DNA of 64,000 nt. Source: Bacillus australimaris. Lineage in GTDB: Bacteria; Bacillota; Bacilli; Bacillales; Bacillaceae. Shown piece by piece: positions 35,522-43,440 of this stretch. The notes under the pieces are model-generated. The model ran no database searches. It worked only from the letters and a program-made list of their open reading frames with translations, and was not told where the DNA came from. The position numbers and the translations under genes are program-made. The DNA is taken from positions 1 to 64,000 of the forward strand of contig NZ_LGYN01000028.1 in the NCBI RefSeq assembly GCF_001307105.1, read 5' to 3'. Every line of letters starts with the position of its first letter. The first letter of the stretch is position 1.

Positions 35522-37134
35522 CTGTCTCTCTCCTCTAATATCATTGGGAATTCGATTGAGAAGGTGGTACCAATGCCGATGCTTGATGTGACTTCTACAT
35601 TTCCCATCCCTTTGTCAATAATCGTTTTTACAATATACAGACCATAGCCTGTTCCGCCCTCTTTGCCATGTGTGAAACCTTTATCGAAAATAGAAGGAAT
35701 CATGCCCTCTTCGATCCCGGAGCCATTGTCTTCAATTAAAATTGCGAGGACTTCCTCCGTTTGATCAATACTAATGGAAATAAGTTTTGTGTCTCTTTCT
35801 ACAGTATCATAAGAGGCAAAGGCGTTCTCGATCAAATTGCCAAGCAGCTTCGTCATATCATGCTGATCGAGCCGCTCAGGAAAATGACGCAGACAGCTAT
35901 ATTCATCTACTTCCACCCTGATACCAAGCTCCTTGCCCCTTCTGATTTTGCTCATCAATAATCCTGCGACGGCATCATGCTGAATGACGCGGTGAAGAAA
36001 ATCAGTCACATGCTCCTGCTCCTCTGTCGTTTGAAAGGCTAAATCGAGCGCCTGATCGGCTTTACCAAGCTGAATCAGCCCGGCAATCGTATGAAGCTTA
36101 TTCATATGCTCATGGTTTTGCACCCGCAAACCGTCAACAAAGTTTTTGACCCCTGTTAGCTCCTCAGCCAATTTTGCGGCTTCTGTATGGTCCTGAAAAA
36201 TAGCGACCGCTCCAATGATCCTCTTCTTCATCACAATCGGAATCCGGCTGCTCATAATCCGCTTTCCGCTCATATGAATTTCTTCATTGTAGACGGGTTC
36301 TGCGCGATCAATGATCTCAGGCAGCCTTGTGTCAGACAGCACATCCCAAATATTCCGGCCTACGACGTCACCTGTCACGCCAAAAATTTGCTTCGCCTTT
36401 TCATTAAAAATGGTGATCATGTGCTGATTATCAATAGCAATGACCCCTTCATTAATAGAGTGAAAGGTTGCAGTGCGTTCCTCTAGCATTCTGACAATCT
36501 CATGCGGCTCCAGCTTAAACATTTGCTGTTTAATATGGCGGGCGAGCAAAAATGAACCCACAAGCCCAAAGCTGAGCGTCAGCAGGAGGATCATGAGAAT
36601 ATCCTGCTTCATTTCTCCTAATATATCTGCCATACTTGGCAGCGTTCTTCCTACAAGGACAACCCCTGTTTGATTAAATTGATCATCCTTTACTGGATAA
36701 AAAGCTCTGATGGCTGTTCCAAGCTCTCCTTCTGCTTCTGAGAAATAAATATGCTCTGCAAAAGCCGGTTCTTCATCTGTTCCTTCTGAACGCTGGCCAA
36801 TTCTTGTTTTCACTGGATGCGTTAATCTCACATGATCCATATCCATCACGACAATGTAGTCAGCGTCTTGAATAATCCGAATCTCTTCGATTGCATGCTG
36901 TAATCGATCACGTTCCTTTGTTTGATCAGCTAACGCCTGCTTCACCTCATTCATCTCAGCCACGGTTCTCGCCGTATTCATGAGTCTTTTTCGAAGCTCC
37001 CGTTCCTCTGTTTGCTGAATTCCCCCGACAAGGACTATTCCTCCAATTAAAAGGGCGAAAATGACAACGAAATATGTGAGGATGGTGAGCTTCCATCTAA
37101 TAGATAATTGTTGTAATTTCAATCGCTTTCTCAT
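35518..37134 (-). CDS. dctS: DctS sensor histidine kinase
   Basis: A CitA/DcuS-type kinase with two membrane helices (about 16-38 and 180-200) framing an extracellular PASC-like sensor, a cytoplasmic PAS (EGVIAIDNQHMITIFNEKA), phosphoacceptor His in NHEHMNKLHTIAGL and ATPase boxes EDNGSGI and GTGYGLYIV. I start at ATG 37134 (538 residues; 535 in B. subtilis), with AGGTGA seven bases upstream. The open frame to 37239 would cross the dctB start region. Confidence 0.94.
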   Translation of the reverse strand: MRKRLKLQQLSIRWKLTILTYFVVIFALLIGGIVLVGGIQQTEERELRKRLMNTARTVAEMNEVKQALADQTKERDRLQHAIEEIRIIQDADYIVVMDMDHVRLTHPVKTRIGQRSEGTDEEPAFAEHIYFSEAEGELGTAIRAFYPVKDDQFNQTGVVLVGRTLPSMADILGEMKQDILMILLLTLSFGLVGSFLLARHIKQQMFKLEPHEIVRMLEERTATFHSINEGVIAIDNQHMITIFNEKAKQIFGVTGDVVGRNIWDVLSDTRLPEIIDRAEPVYNEEIHMSGKRIMSSRIPIVMKKRIIGAVAIFQDHTEAAKLAEELTGVKNFVDGLRVQNHEHMNKLHTIAGLIQLGKADQALDLAFQTTEEQEHVTDFLHRVIQHDAVAGLLMSKIRRGKELGIRVEVDEYSCLRHFPERLDQHDMTKLLGNLIENAFASYDTVERDTKLISISIDQTEEVLAILIEDNGSGIEEGMIPSIFDKGFTHGKEGGTGYGLYIVKTIIDKGMGNVEVTSSIGIGTTFSIEFPMILEERDR

Positions 37135-37204
37135 CATTTTTTCACCTGTATCTTTACGAATTCTTCCTCTGTCAAGTATGCTTGACATAAGGGGGATCTG
37201 ACGC

Positions 37205-38302
37205 ATGAAGAATTTACTCGCATATACGCTATTGCTCATGATTGGTTTTGTAACCGCTTTATACTTTGGTTTTTATCATATGATGCCAAAATCAGCGACC
37301 ACCTTTGATGATGAACAGACAGGGCTTAAGGATCAGCTTGTGTTCAAATTCAGCCATGTTGTGGCAGACAATACACCAAAAGGACTTGCTGCAAAGAAAT
37401 TTGCTGAACTCGTTCACGAAAAATCTGATGGCAAGATTAGCATTCAAATTTTCTCCAACGGGAGCCTTTATTCTGATATCGAAGAAATCAATGCACTCAA
37501 AGAGAATCAAGTTCAATTTATCGCTCCGTCTACCTCGAAGCTTGGCATGCTGTCACCTGAATGGCTGGCTCTTGATCTTCCCTTTGCTTTTTCAAATTAC
37601 GACGCGGTTCAGGAAGGCCTGCACGGTGCAATTGGCCAAAGATTGTTTGGCACGCTGCAAAAAGACGGGTTAAAGGGAATGGCTTATTGGACAAATGGCT
37701 TTAAGCAGATTACCTCTAATAAAGGGCCAATCAAACAGCCTAGTGATTTAAAAAACCAATCTCTCCGCATTATGCAAAGCGACATGATTGAAAAACAATT
37801 CAAGCTTCTTGGCGCAAAGCCCTATCAGGAATCGTTTAATTCAACGTTTCAGCTATTAGAAACAAAAAAAGTAGACGGTGAAGAAAATACCATTTCAAAC
37901 ATTTATTCAAAAAAATTCTATCATATACAAGACTATATGACGATCAGTAATCACGGGTATTTAGGCTATGTGGTCTTAACAGATCAATCCTTCTTTGACC
38001 GCCAGACACCTGAAACAAAGCGCATTTTACTTGAAGCCATGGAAGAAACAACGGCTTGGAATGAAAAACATGCAGAGCAAATGAACAAAGATCAGCTTGA
38101 GGATATCAAACGGGAATCTCCTATAGCCATTCATGAATTAACGCCAGCAGAAAGGCTAAAATGGATGCAAGCCCTTGATCCTTTGTATGATGAAGCTGAA
38201 AAAACCATTGGCTCCACTTTCATCAAACAGATCCGCGAACTGCGTGCACGTTATGAACACGCACCTATCCATGCTTTTCAAGAAAAGGATGGAATCAAAT
38301 AA
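37205..38302 (+). CDS. dctB: DctB, C4-dicarboxylate-binding co-sensor protein
   Basis: The 365-residue TRAP-type (DctP/SBP7 family) extracytoplasmic binding protein is membrane-anchored by an N-terminal hydrophobic helix (about 5-25, no lipobox). Conserved FKFSHVV and QSFNSTFQLLETKKVDG-like regions are visible. In B. subtilis it works with DctS and DctP as co-sensor rather than as a TRAP transporter part; no TRAP permease is nearby, in keeping. Divergent from dctS with about 70 bp between starts. Confidence 0.92.
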   Translation: MKNLLAYTLLLMIGFVTALYFGFYHMMPKSATTFDDEQTGLKDQLVFKFSHVVADNTPKGLAAKKFAELVHEKSDGKISIQIFSNGSLYSDIEEINALKENQVQFIAPSTSKLGMLSPEWLALDLPFAFSNYDAVQEGLHGAIGQRLFGTLQKDGLKGMAYWTNGFKQITSNKGPIKQPSDLKNQSLRIMQSDMIEKQFKLLGAKPYQESFNSTFQLLETKKVDGEENTISNIYSKKFYHIQDYMTISNHGYLGYVVLTDQSFFDRQTPETKRILLEAMEETTAWNEKHAEQMNKDQLEDIKRESPIAIHELTPAERLKWMQALDPLYDEAEKTIGSTFIKQIRELRARYEHAPIHAFQEKDGIK

Positions 38303-38335
38303 AAGAATCCCTTTGAGAAAAGGGATTCTTTTATG
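38303..38335. terminator. Bidirectional terminator between dctB and the EcsC-like gene
   Basis: AAAAGAATCCCTTT and AAAGGGATTCTTTT form a perfect 14-bp stem around a 4-base loop, with A/T runs on both sides. It lies between convergent genes. Confidence 0.92.
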
Positions 38336-39161
38336 CGCCGGACCCACTCTGTTCTTGCTGTGTGAGCTTTTCTAATCTTGTTAAAATTCTTCGCTTTCGG
38401 TATTGCATCATGCCTGTTTCGGCGATTCCTTTTAATTGTGAGCGATTGGAGGCTGCGCCAAACAAAATCCCTGCGATGGGAACAAGCTGAAACAGTTTCT
38501 TCCAGCCAAATGAATCTCGGTAATTGTAGACTACCTCTCGCCACCCTTGAATTTGCGAAATCATGTTTTCGTGCTTTCCTTCAGATGCATGATAGCTCTT
38601 CAGCTCTTTTAGAATCGACTTCTTTCCAACTACATCAGCAGAGTTCAGCTGCAAGCATTTAATAATGAAGACCCGCTCCTCCTTGTTTTTAGGATCATAG
38701 CCATAGGTCACGGCAATATCCTGTAATGTTTTAAGGGAGAGACCCAAGACCGCAGGAATATCTGCTGCCAGCGTAAACATACCGCCTACACCAGTTGTCG
38801 CACCTTGTACCGTAGCGAGATTCGTTCTGTTTTTTCCCATCTGTTCACTAATGGCATCCATGATGTCGATTGGGGCTTTTTCAATATCCTCTATGCGCTG
38901 AATGGATTCGTCGGCACATTTCTTTTGAAATTGATGAATGATGCCTTTTTCTGAGGTCAAATAGGCACCGCCAGATTGAATGTAATGCCCCATTTCATCT
39001 AACAGCACACCGATTTTTTTCTGTATAAAGGCAGGCGTCAGCTTGTCCAGCATTTGAAAGGGGAGCCGGCTGAGCTTCTCCCAAAACCATACCTTCTGCT
39101 GATCTTTCTCCCACTTCTCAATCTCCTTTAATTGTGCTTTTAACCACTCTCTTTCCTCCAT
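38331..39161 (-). CDS. EcsC-family protein of unknown function
   Basis: The 276-residue protein matches the EcsC family (GATTGVGGMFTLAADIPAVLGLSLKTLQDIAVTYGYDP region near 125-160). A hydrophobic glycine-rich central segment may bind membranes. AGGAGG lies seven bases before the ATG. EcsC is the third gene of the ecs ABC locus in Bacillus, but here the gene is alone. B. subtilis has other genes (ydbA, ydbB, gsiB, ydbC, ydbD) in this interval, all missing here. Confidence 0.8.
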   Translation of the reverse strand: MEEREWLKAQLKEIEKWEKDQQKVWFWEKLSRLPFQMLDKLTPAFIQKKIGVLLDEMGHYIQSGGAYLTSEKGIIHQFQKKCADESIQRIEDIEKAPIDIMDAISEQMGKNRTNLATVQGATTGVGGMFTLAADIPAVLGLSLKTLQDIAVTYGYDPKNKEERVFIIKCLQLNSADVVGKKSILKELKSYHASEGKHENMISQIQGWREVVYNYRDSFGWKKLFQLVPIAGILFGAASNRSQLKGIAETGMMQYRKRRILTRLEKLTQQEQSGSGA

Positions 39162-39255
39162 GTTATTGCCTCCTTAGATGCCGTTCATTATTTGTCTGTT
39201 ATTATACACAATCCTTGTCCATCATACGTATAGAACATTGAAGCGGTTCCAAAAG

Positions 39256-39281
39256 GTTTTAATCTTTTTCAAAACGGTTAT
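39256..39281 (+). promoter_or_regulatory. sigma-B promoter of ydaS
   Basis: GTTTTA (39256-39261) and GGTTAT (39276-39281) are separated by 14 bases, one mismatch each from sigma-B consensus. They lie 26 bp before the ydaS RBS region. Confidence 0.75.
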
Positions 39282-39315
39282 TGCTTAATAAACAAACAAA
39301 AGAGGAGTGATCAAC

Positions 39316-39576
39316 ATGTTAGGATTTCTCATTTCATTAGTTGTGGCGATTGTCATCGGTCTCATTGGCAGTGCACTCGCTGGAGGCAGTGTACCAGGAG
39401 GGTGGATCGGTTCAATGATTGCCGGGCTTGCAGGCGCTTGGATTGGTCATGGATTACTTGGAACGTGGGGTCCTAGTCTGGCTGGCTTCGCGATCATTCC
39501 AGCGATCTTAGGAGCAGCAATCTTTGTCATTATTTTAAGCCTGATCTTCCGCAGTGTGGGATCAAGGGTTTCTTAA
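39316..39576 (+). CDS. ydaS: GlsB/YeaQ/YmgE-family small membrane protein YdaS
   Basis: A very hydrophobic, glycine-rich protein with three membrane helices, typical of the GlsB/YeaQ/YmgE (transglycosylase-associated) family. AGAGGAG at about 39300-39306 favours the ATG at 39316 (MLGFLISLVV); a near-cognate start a few codons earlier is possible. It is a general stress protein in B. subtilis, matching the sigma-B promoter just upstream. Molecular role unknown. Confidence 0.85.
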   Translation: MLGFLISLVVAIVIGLIGSALAGGSVPGGWIGSMIAGLAGAWIGHGLLGTWGPSLAGFAIIPAILGAAIFVIILSLIFRSVGSRVS

Positions 39577-39603
39577 AAAATAAAAAACAGAGGAAGCAGT
39601 AGA

Positions 39604-39630
39604 GACACCGTCTAATAGGCGGTGTTTTTT
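39604..39630 (+). terminator. Terminator of ydaS
   Basis: ACACCGTC and GGCGGTGT pair around TAATA with one mismatch, followed by TTTTTT. Confidence 0.82.
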
Positions 39631-39700
39631 ATGTTATTGGTTGACAAGGTATCTATTTTTTTCACTTACATAAGATAAACAAACCTATTAGTTCAGATAG

Positions 39701-39729
39701 TTGACTTTTCATGAAGATGGGCATATGAT
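39701..39729 (+). promoter_or_regulatory. sigma-A promoter of mntH
   Basis: TTGACT (39701-39706) and TATGAT (39724-39729) are separated by 17 bases, about 70 bp before the mntH ATG. Confidence 0.82.
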
Positions 39730-39737
39730 GATTAAAA

Positions 39738-39754
39738 ATTGCATCAAGGAAACT
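39738..39754 (+). promoter_or_regulatory. Probable MntR operator
   Basis: ATTGCATCAAGGAAACT matches 14 of 17 positions of the MntR box I recall from B. subtilis mntH (TTTGCCTTAAGGAAACT). It lies immediately downstream of the -10, covering the transcription start. Manganese-loaded MntR would repress uptake. Confidence 0.7.
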
Positions 39755-39797
39755 TTTTGTGCCGAAGCAAAACTTTGCAGAATCTAGGTGATGACAT

Positions 39798-41075
39798 ATG
39801 ACAAACAAATACATCGAGGCACAGGCACACATGTCAGTGGCAGCTGAGCGTGCACTTGAAGGAAAGGTCAAAGGATTTAGAAGGCTCCTTCCTTTTCTAG
39901 GCCCTGCTTTTATTGCAGCGATTGCCTATATTGATCCAGGAAATTTTGCCACCAACATTGCGGCTGGCTCCAAATACGGATATCTCCTTCTATGGGTCAT
40001 TCTCATATCAAATCTTATGGCTTTGCTCATCCAATCCTTGTCCGCAAAGCTTGGTATAGCGACAGGTAAAAACTTACCTGAGATCGCGCGTGAAGAGTTT
40101 CCAAAACCGGTCTCCATCGGTTTATGGATTCAGGGCGAGCTCGTCATTATTGCCACAGATTTAGCCGAGTTTATCGGGGCGGCACTTGGTTTATACTTGC
40201 TCTTTCGGATCCCGCTGCTTGAAGCATCGATTATTGCAGCCGTCGGATCATTTGCGATTTTAGAGCTGCAAAGACGAGGATATCGAGCATTAGAAGCCGG
40301 CATCACTGGCATGCTGTTCGTTGTCGTGATCGCTTTCGCTGTGCAAACCTTTGTCGCCAAGCCAGATATCGCAAGTGTCGCCGGAGGACTTTTCATTCCT
40401 AAATTTGAAGGCGCAGATAGTGTGCTTCTTGCAGCTGGAATTTTAGGCGCCACAGTCATGCCACACGCCATCTATTTACATTCAGCTTTAACTCAAAGAA
40501 GAGTTGTCGGCAGAACAGAAAAAGAGAAAAAACAGATTTTCCGCTTTGAATTTTTAGATATCCTCATTGCGATGTTAGTCGCTGGGGCCATCAATGCCAG
40601 CATGCTGATTGTCGCAGCCGCTTTATTTTATAAAAATGGTCTTTTTGTTGAAGATCTGGATGTTGCGTTTCAGCATTTTAGCACAATCGCAGGTCCTGTA
40701 TCAGCCATTTTATTTGGTGTAGGCCTGCTTGTAGCCGGACTATCCAGCTCTTCTGTCGGTACATTGTCAGGTGATATCATTATGCAGGGCTTTATTCAAT
40801 ACCGGATCCCGCTGTACCTACGCCGGCTGATCACCATCATTCCCCCTATTGTGATCATTGCATCTGGGGTGAATCCGACATCTGCTCTTGTGATGAGTCA
40901 GGTGGTCTTATCTTTTGGTATTGCCTTTGCTTTAATCCCACTCATTTTATTTACGAGTAAAAAACGAATTATGGGTGAATTGACGAATGCCCGCTGGGTG
41001 ACAGGAATATCTTGGGTGATAGCAGCTCTTGTTGTAGCACTTAATCTCTTTTTAATTGTGAATACGTTTATGTAA
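39798..41075 (+). CDS. mntH: Nramp-family proton-coupled manganese transporter MntH
   Basis: The 425-residue protein has 11 predicted membrane helices, the metal-site motif DPGN in helix 1 (YIDPGNFATN) and MPHAIYLHSA in helix 6. Length equals B. subtilis MntH (YdaR). It imports Mn2+. It has its own promoter and a MntR box. AGGTGATG lies just before the ATG. Confidence 0.97.
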   Translation: MTNKYIEAQAHMSVAAERALEGKVKGFRRLLPFLGPAFIAAIAYIDPGNFATNIAAGSKYGYLLLWVILISNLMALLIQSLSAKLGIATGKNLPEIAREEFPKPVSIGLWIQGELVIIATDLAEFIGAALGLYLLFRIPLLEASIIAAVGSFAILELQRRGYRALEAGITGMLFVVVIAFAVQTFVAKPDIASVAGGLFIPKFEGADSVLLAAGILGATVMPHAIYLHSALTQRRVVGRTEKEKKQIFRFEFLDILIAMLVAGAINASMLIVAAALFYKNGLFVEDLDVAFQHFSTIAGPVSAILFGVGLLVAGLSSSSVGTLSGDIIMQGFIQYRIPLYLRRLITIIPPIVIIASGVNPTSALVMSQVVLSFGIAFALIPLILFTSKKRIMGELTNARWVTGISWVIAALVVALNLFLIVNTFM

Positions 41076-41103
41076 AAGACAGTGAGGATGCTGTCTTTTT
41101 CTT
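41075..41103 (+). terminator. Terminator of mntH
   Basis: AAAGACAG and CTGTCTTT form an 8-bp stem around an 8-base loop, followed by TTCTTTCC. Confidence 0.8.
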
Positions 41104-41147
41104 TCCATTTGGTTATGGTAAAATTCCCCTTGAGAGGATGTGGGCAC

Positions 41148-41717
41148 ATGTTTTTTTATCAGGATCAAGAGATATCCATGCGGCTGCTTGAGCCAAGAGA
41201 CGCAAGAAGTCTTTATTTGCTCATCCAGCGGTCAAGAGAGCATTTACGTGAATGGATGCTTTGGGTGGATTCAACACAGACAGAGGAAGATAGCTTGGCG
41301 TTCATTCAAGGTGCCATGCAGCAAGCCTTACAGAACAACGGTTTCCAAGCAGGCATCTGGTCACATGGAGAGCTCGTCGGCATCATAGGCACCCACCAAA
41401 TTCATTGGATCAACAGAACTGTTTCTATTGGCTATTGGCTCGGAGAAGGCTATCAAGGAAAAGGCATCATGACCAAAGCGTGTAAAGCCGTCATTCAGTA
41501 TTTATTTGAAGAGTGCGGACTGCACCGAATTGAAATTAGAGCTGCTGTTGATAACCAGAAGAGCAGACGCATTGCAGAGCGATTATCCTTTTCGCTTGAA
41601 GGCATTTTGAAACAATGTGAATGGCTGGGCGATCGCTTTGCCGATCATTGTGTATACGCCCTTTTGCAGCCTGAATATATGAAACAAAAATCGCATTCCA
41701 TGAATCAGCCCACTTAA
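41148..41717 (+). CDS. ydaF: GNAT acetyltransferase, YdaF/RimL-like
   Basis: The 189-residue GNAT-fold protein resembles ribosomal-protein serine acetyltransferase YdaF/RimL: start MFFYQDQEISMRLLEPRDA, acetyl-CoA loop YWLGEGYQGKGIMTKAC and IEIRAAVDNQKSRRIAERL. I start at the ATG at 41148 because GAGAGG lies ten bases upstream; the frame is open back to 41082 inside the mntH terminator. Acceptor substrate is not proven. Symbol is assigned by family only. Confidence 0.78.
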   Translation: MFFYQDQEISMRLLEPRDARSLYLLIQRSREHLREWMLWVDSTQTEEDSLAFIQGAMQQALQNNGFQAGIWSHGELVGIIGTHQIHWINRTVSIGYWLGEGYQGKGIMTKACKAVIQYLFEECGLHRIEIRAAVDNQKSRRIAERLSFSLEGILKQCEWLGDRFADHCVYALLQPEYMKQKSHSMNQPT

Positions 41718-41815
41718 TTGTGTCGATTGCATGAATTATTTTACAAAGTGAAGCTTTGTAGTATCCGTTGTGATCGGCATCTGATAAAATAGAAGGAAAA
41801 ATCGAGGTATGAAGT

Positions 41816-42079
41816 ATGTCTCTTATTATTTTATTTTACTTATGGATTGTCCCTTTATTATTTGGCATTTTCTTCTCATTCTTAACAAAGAAAGCCACCT
41901 ACAAACGCCGCTTTGTCCCATCCTATAGCATGATAGGACTCAGCATCGTTTTTCTCATTCTGGCACTGGTCTTTTCAGCCAGCCATTTTCTATTCATTTG
42001 CGGTATGTTCCTATTTGCCACAACCCTTGTCGGCACAGGCATCCCTTTATTCTTAGCCTTTGGGAAAACACCATCATAA
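41816..42079 (+). CDS. Small membrane protein of unknown function
   Basis: The 87-residue hydrophobic protein has three predicted helices (about 4-22, 38-56, 60-80) separated by a basic loop (TKKATYKRRF). GAGGTATGAAGT precedes the ATG. I do not recognise a family. It lies alone between the acetyltransferase gene and a bidirectional terminator. Confidence 0.65.
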   Translation: MSLIILFYLWIVPLLFGIFFSFLTKKATYKRRFVPSYSMIGLSIVFLILALVFSASHFLFICGMFLFATTLVGTGIPLFLAFGKTPS

Positions 42080-42083
42080 ACAA

Positions 42084-42120
42084 AAACCACCTTTTCGCGA
42101 TGGAAAGGTGGTTTCTTTTT
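42084..42120. terminator. Bidirectional terminator at about 42.1 kb
   Basis: AAACCACCTTT and AAAGGTGGTTT form an 11-bp stem around a short loop, with A and T runs. It ends both the small membrane protein gene and the leftward 74-residue gene. Confidence 0.88.
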
Positions 42121-42344
42121 TATTGATTTGGCATTCTGTAAGTCACAGTGGCATCTTGATTGGCTTCGATTGCTTTCACTATGTCTTGGAGAATCTCTGA
42201 CGCTCGATCATTTGAGTCATACTTGCCGAGCGTCTTGACCCAAGTATCGCTTCCTGCGATCATCCCTTCAATCTTTTTGCCGGCTACTGTGATTTCGTGG
42301 ACATTAACGAAACTTTGCTGGTTTTGTGTGAAAATCCATAGCAT
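42120..42344 (-). CDS. Small hypothetical protein (74 aa)
   Basis: A soluble 74-residue protein (MLWIFTQNQQSFVNVHEITV, then GKKIEGMIAGSDTW), probably beta-strands then a helix. AAAGGAG lies eight bases before the ATG, so it is likely real. I do not recognise the family. It marks the left edge of the toxin island. Confidence 0.6.
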   Translation of the reverse strand: MLWIFTQNQQSFVNVHEITVAGKKIEGMIAGSDTWVKTLGKYDSNDRASEILQDIVKAIEANQDATVTYRMPNQ

Positions 42345-42432
42345 GGTTTATTCTCCTTTACGATTTAAAATCTTTTTATCTGCTTTCTTCTCATTTTAAG
42401 CTTCTTTAACTAAAAATTCATTTGAACATTGA

Positions 42433-42793
42433 TTAATCATTGAACTTTTCAGCATAAATGAGATCTGATTCACTAGGTTCTTTTTTAAGCTCTTTTACAT
42501 TACCTTCTTTATCATATTTTATATAAGTCATCTCTCGACCAGCAATACACTCACATTCATACTTTTTATTTCCATTCTCAAAAAAACTCAACTTGATATC
42601 CATCCACAGCGTTCTTCCTCATATACCCTATTTTTTTCACAAAGCCATTTGGATAAAATTCCAGATACTTCCCCTGTTTAATACCTTTCTCTACATAGTT
42701 ATCAACCCCATTTTTAAAAATGGAACCCATTGTATTTCTTTTAATCATTTTTGTCTTAACTCTCTTACGGTTTTTAGAGATTATAGGATTCAC
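42433..42793 (-). pseudogene. Frameshifted MORN-type (YwqK-like) immunity/antitoxin relic
   Basis: The first frame (ending at 42578) encodes GKYLEFYPNGFVKKIGYMRKN, MORN-like YxNGxxK units, then stops in EFF-TGA at a run of seven T (plus 42580-42586). Removing one T joins it to the next frame, ENGNKKYECECIAG then YDKEGNVKELKKEPS, closing at TAA 42433. The 5' end lacks a good RBS, and in-frame stops lie directly before the GTG at 42793. YwqK-like MORN proteins are immunity partners of LXG toxins. Sequencing error in the homopolymer is the alternative. Confidence 0.65.
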
Positions 42794-42859
42794 TTAATGC
42801 TATTTACTGTATCACCCAGAATCAATAGCATAAGGTTTTAAACCCACTTTTCCCCTGAA

Positions 42860-42903
42860 ACACAAAAACCTCGAAAGGTTTCTAGCCATCAAGGTTTTTG
42901 TGT
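42860..42903 (-). terminator. Terminator of the LXG toxin-immunity unit
   Basis: On the minus strand ACACAAAAACCT and AGGTTTTTGTGT form a 12-bp perfect stem around a 20-base loop. It lies 13 bp after the immunity gene. The T-tract is within the stem. Confidence 0.7.
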
Positions 42904-42916
42904 ATTTCATAATACT

Positions 42917-43426
42917 CTAATTCAATGCATCTTCTAATGTTTTCTTTTCATGTTCTAACATACCGCTTATGATAATGCCACATACTACTTCATCTTTGTC
43001 CAAAACAAATCCTACTGTATCGTTTTGTAAAATAGACACGATATCATTTTCTGAAAATGATATTAAGACCTTGTCTAACCCTATATATACGTCTAATTTA
43101 CCTTTCTCATCTATATAGGTCTTATCATTATGTTCTTCTACTTGAAAATTTGGTACTCCTCTAATGACATTTATATTTGTCGTATCCAATTTAAAATTTT
43201 CAATTTTGTGTACATTTTCACTTAATGTTAGTGTAATTGAACGAAGGCTGCCTGTATATTTCCCTATCCCTATTTCAATTAAAGATTTCTTGAAATCTCC
43301 AGTTCTCCAATATATCGTTGGCTCTTTTGATATATTCCAGCTACCAAATTCTATATTAATCGGTGTATAAAGATCATATTCAATATTTATAGACTGACTG
43401 TCTTTGTATTCTGTTACTTTTAACAT
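42917..43426 (-). CDS. Putative immunity protein for the LXG toxin
   Basis: A 169-residue acidic, beta-rich cytosolic protein without signal peptide (MLKVTEYKDS, IEYDLYTPINIEFG). It starts right after the toxin stop codon. AAGGAG overlaps the toxin end and is eight bases before the third of three consecutive ATGs (43426), so I use that. Position directly after an LXG toxin is the standard immunity-gene place. I do not recognise the domain family. Its A+T-rich codons resemble the toxin's 3' end rather than the core genome. Confidence 0.7.
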   Translation of the reverse strand: MLKVTEYKDSQSINIEYDLYTPINIEFGSWNISKEPTIYWRTGDFKKSLIEIGIGKYTGSLRSITLTLSENVHKIENFKLDTTNINVIRGVPNFQVEEHNDKTYIDEKGKLDVYIGLDKVLISFSENDIVSILQNDTVGFVLDKDEVVCGIIISGMLEHEKKTLEDALN

Positions 43427-43440
43427 CATCATGTCTCCTT

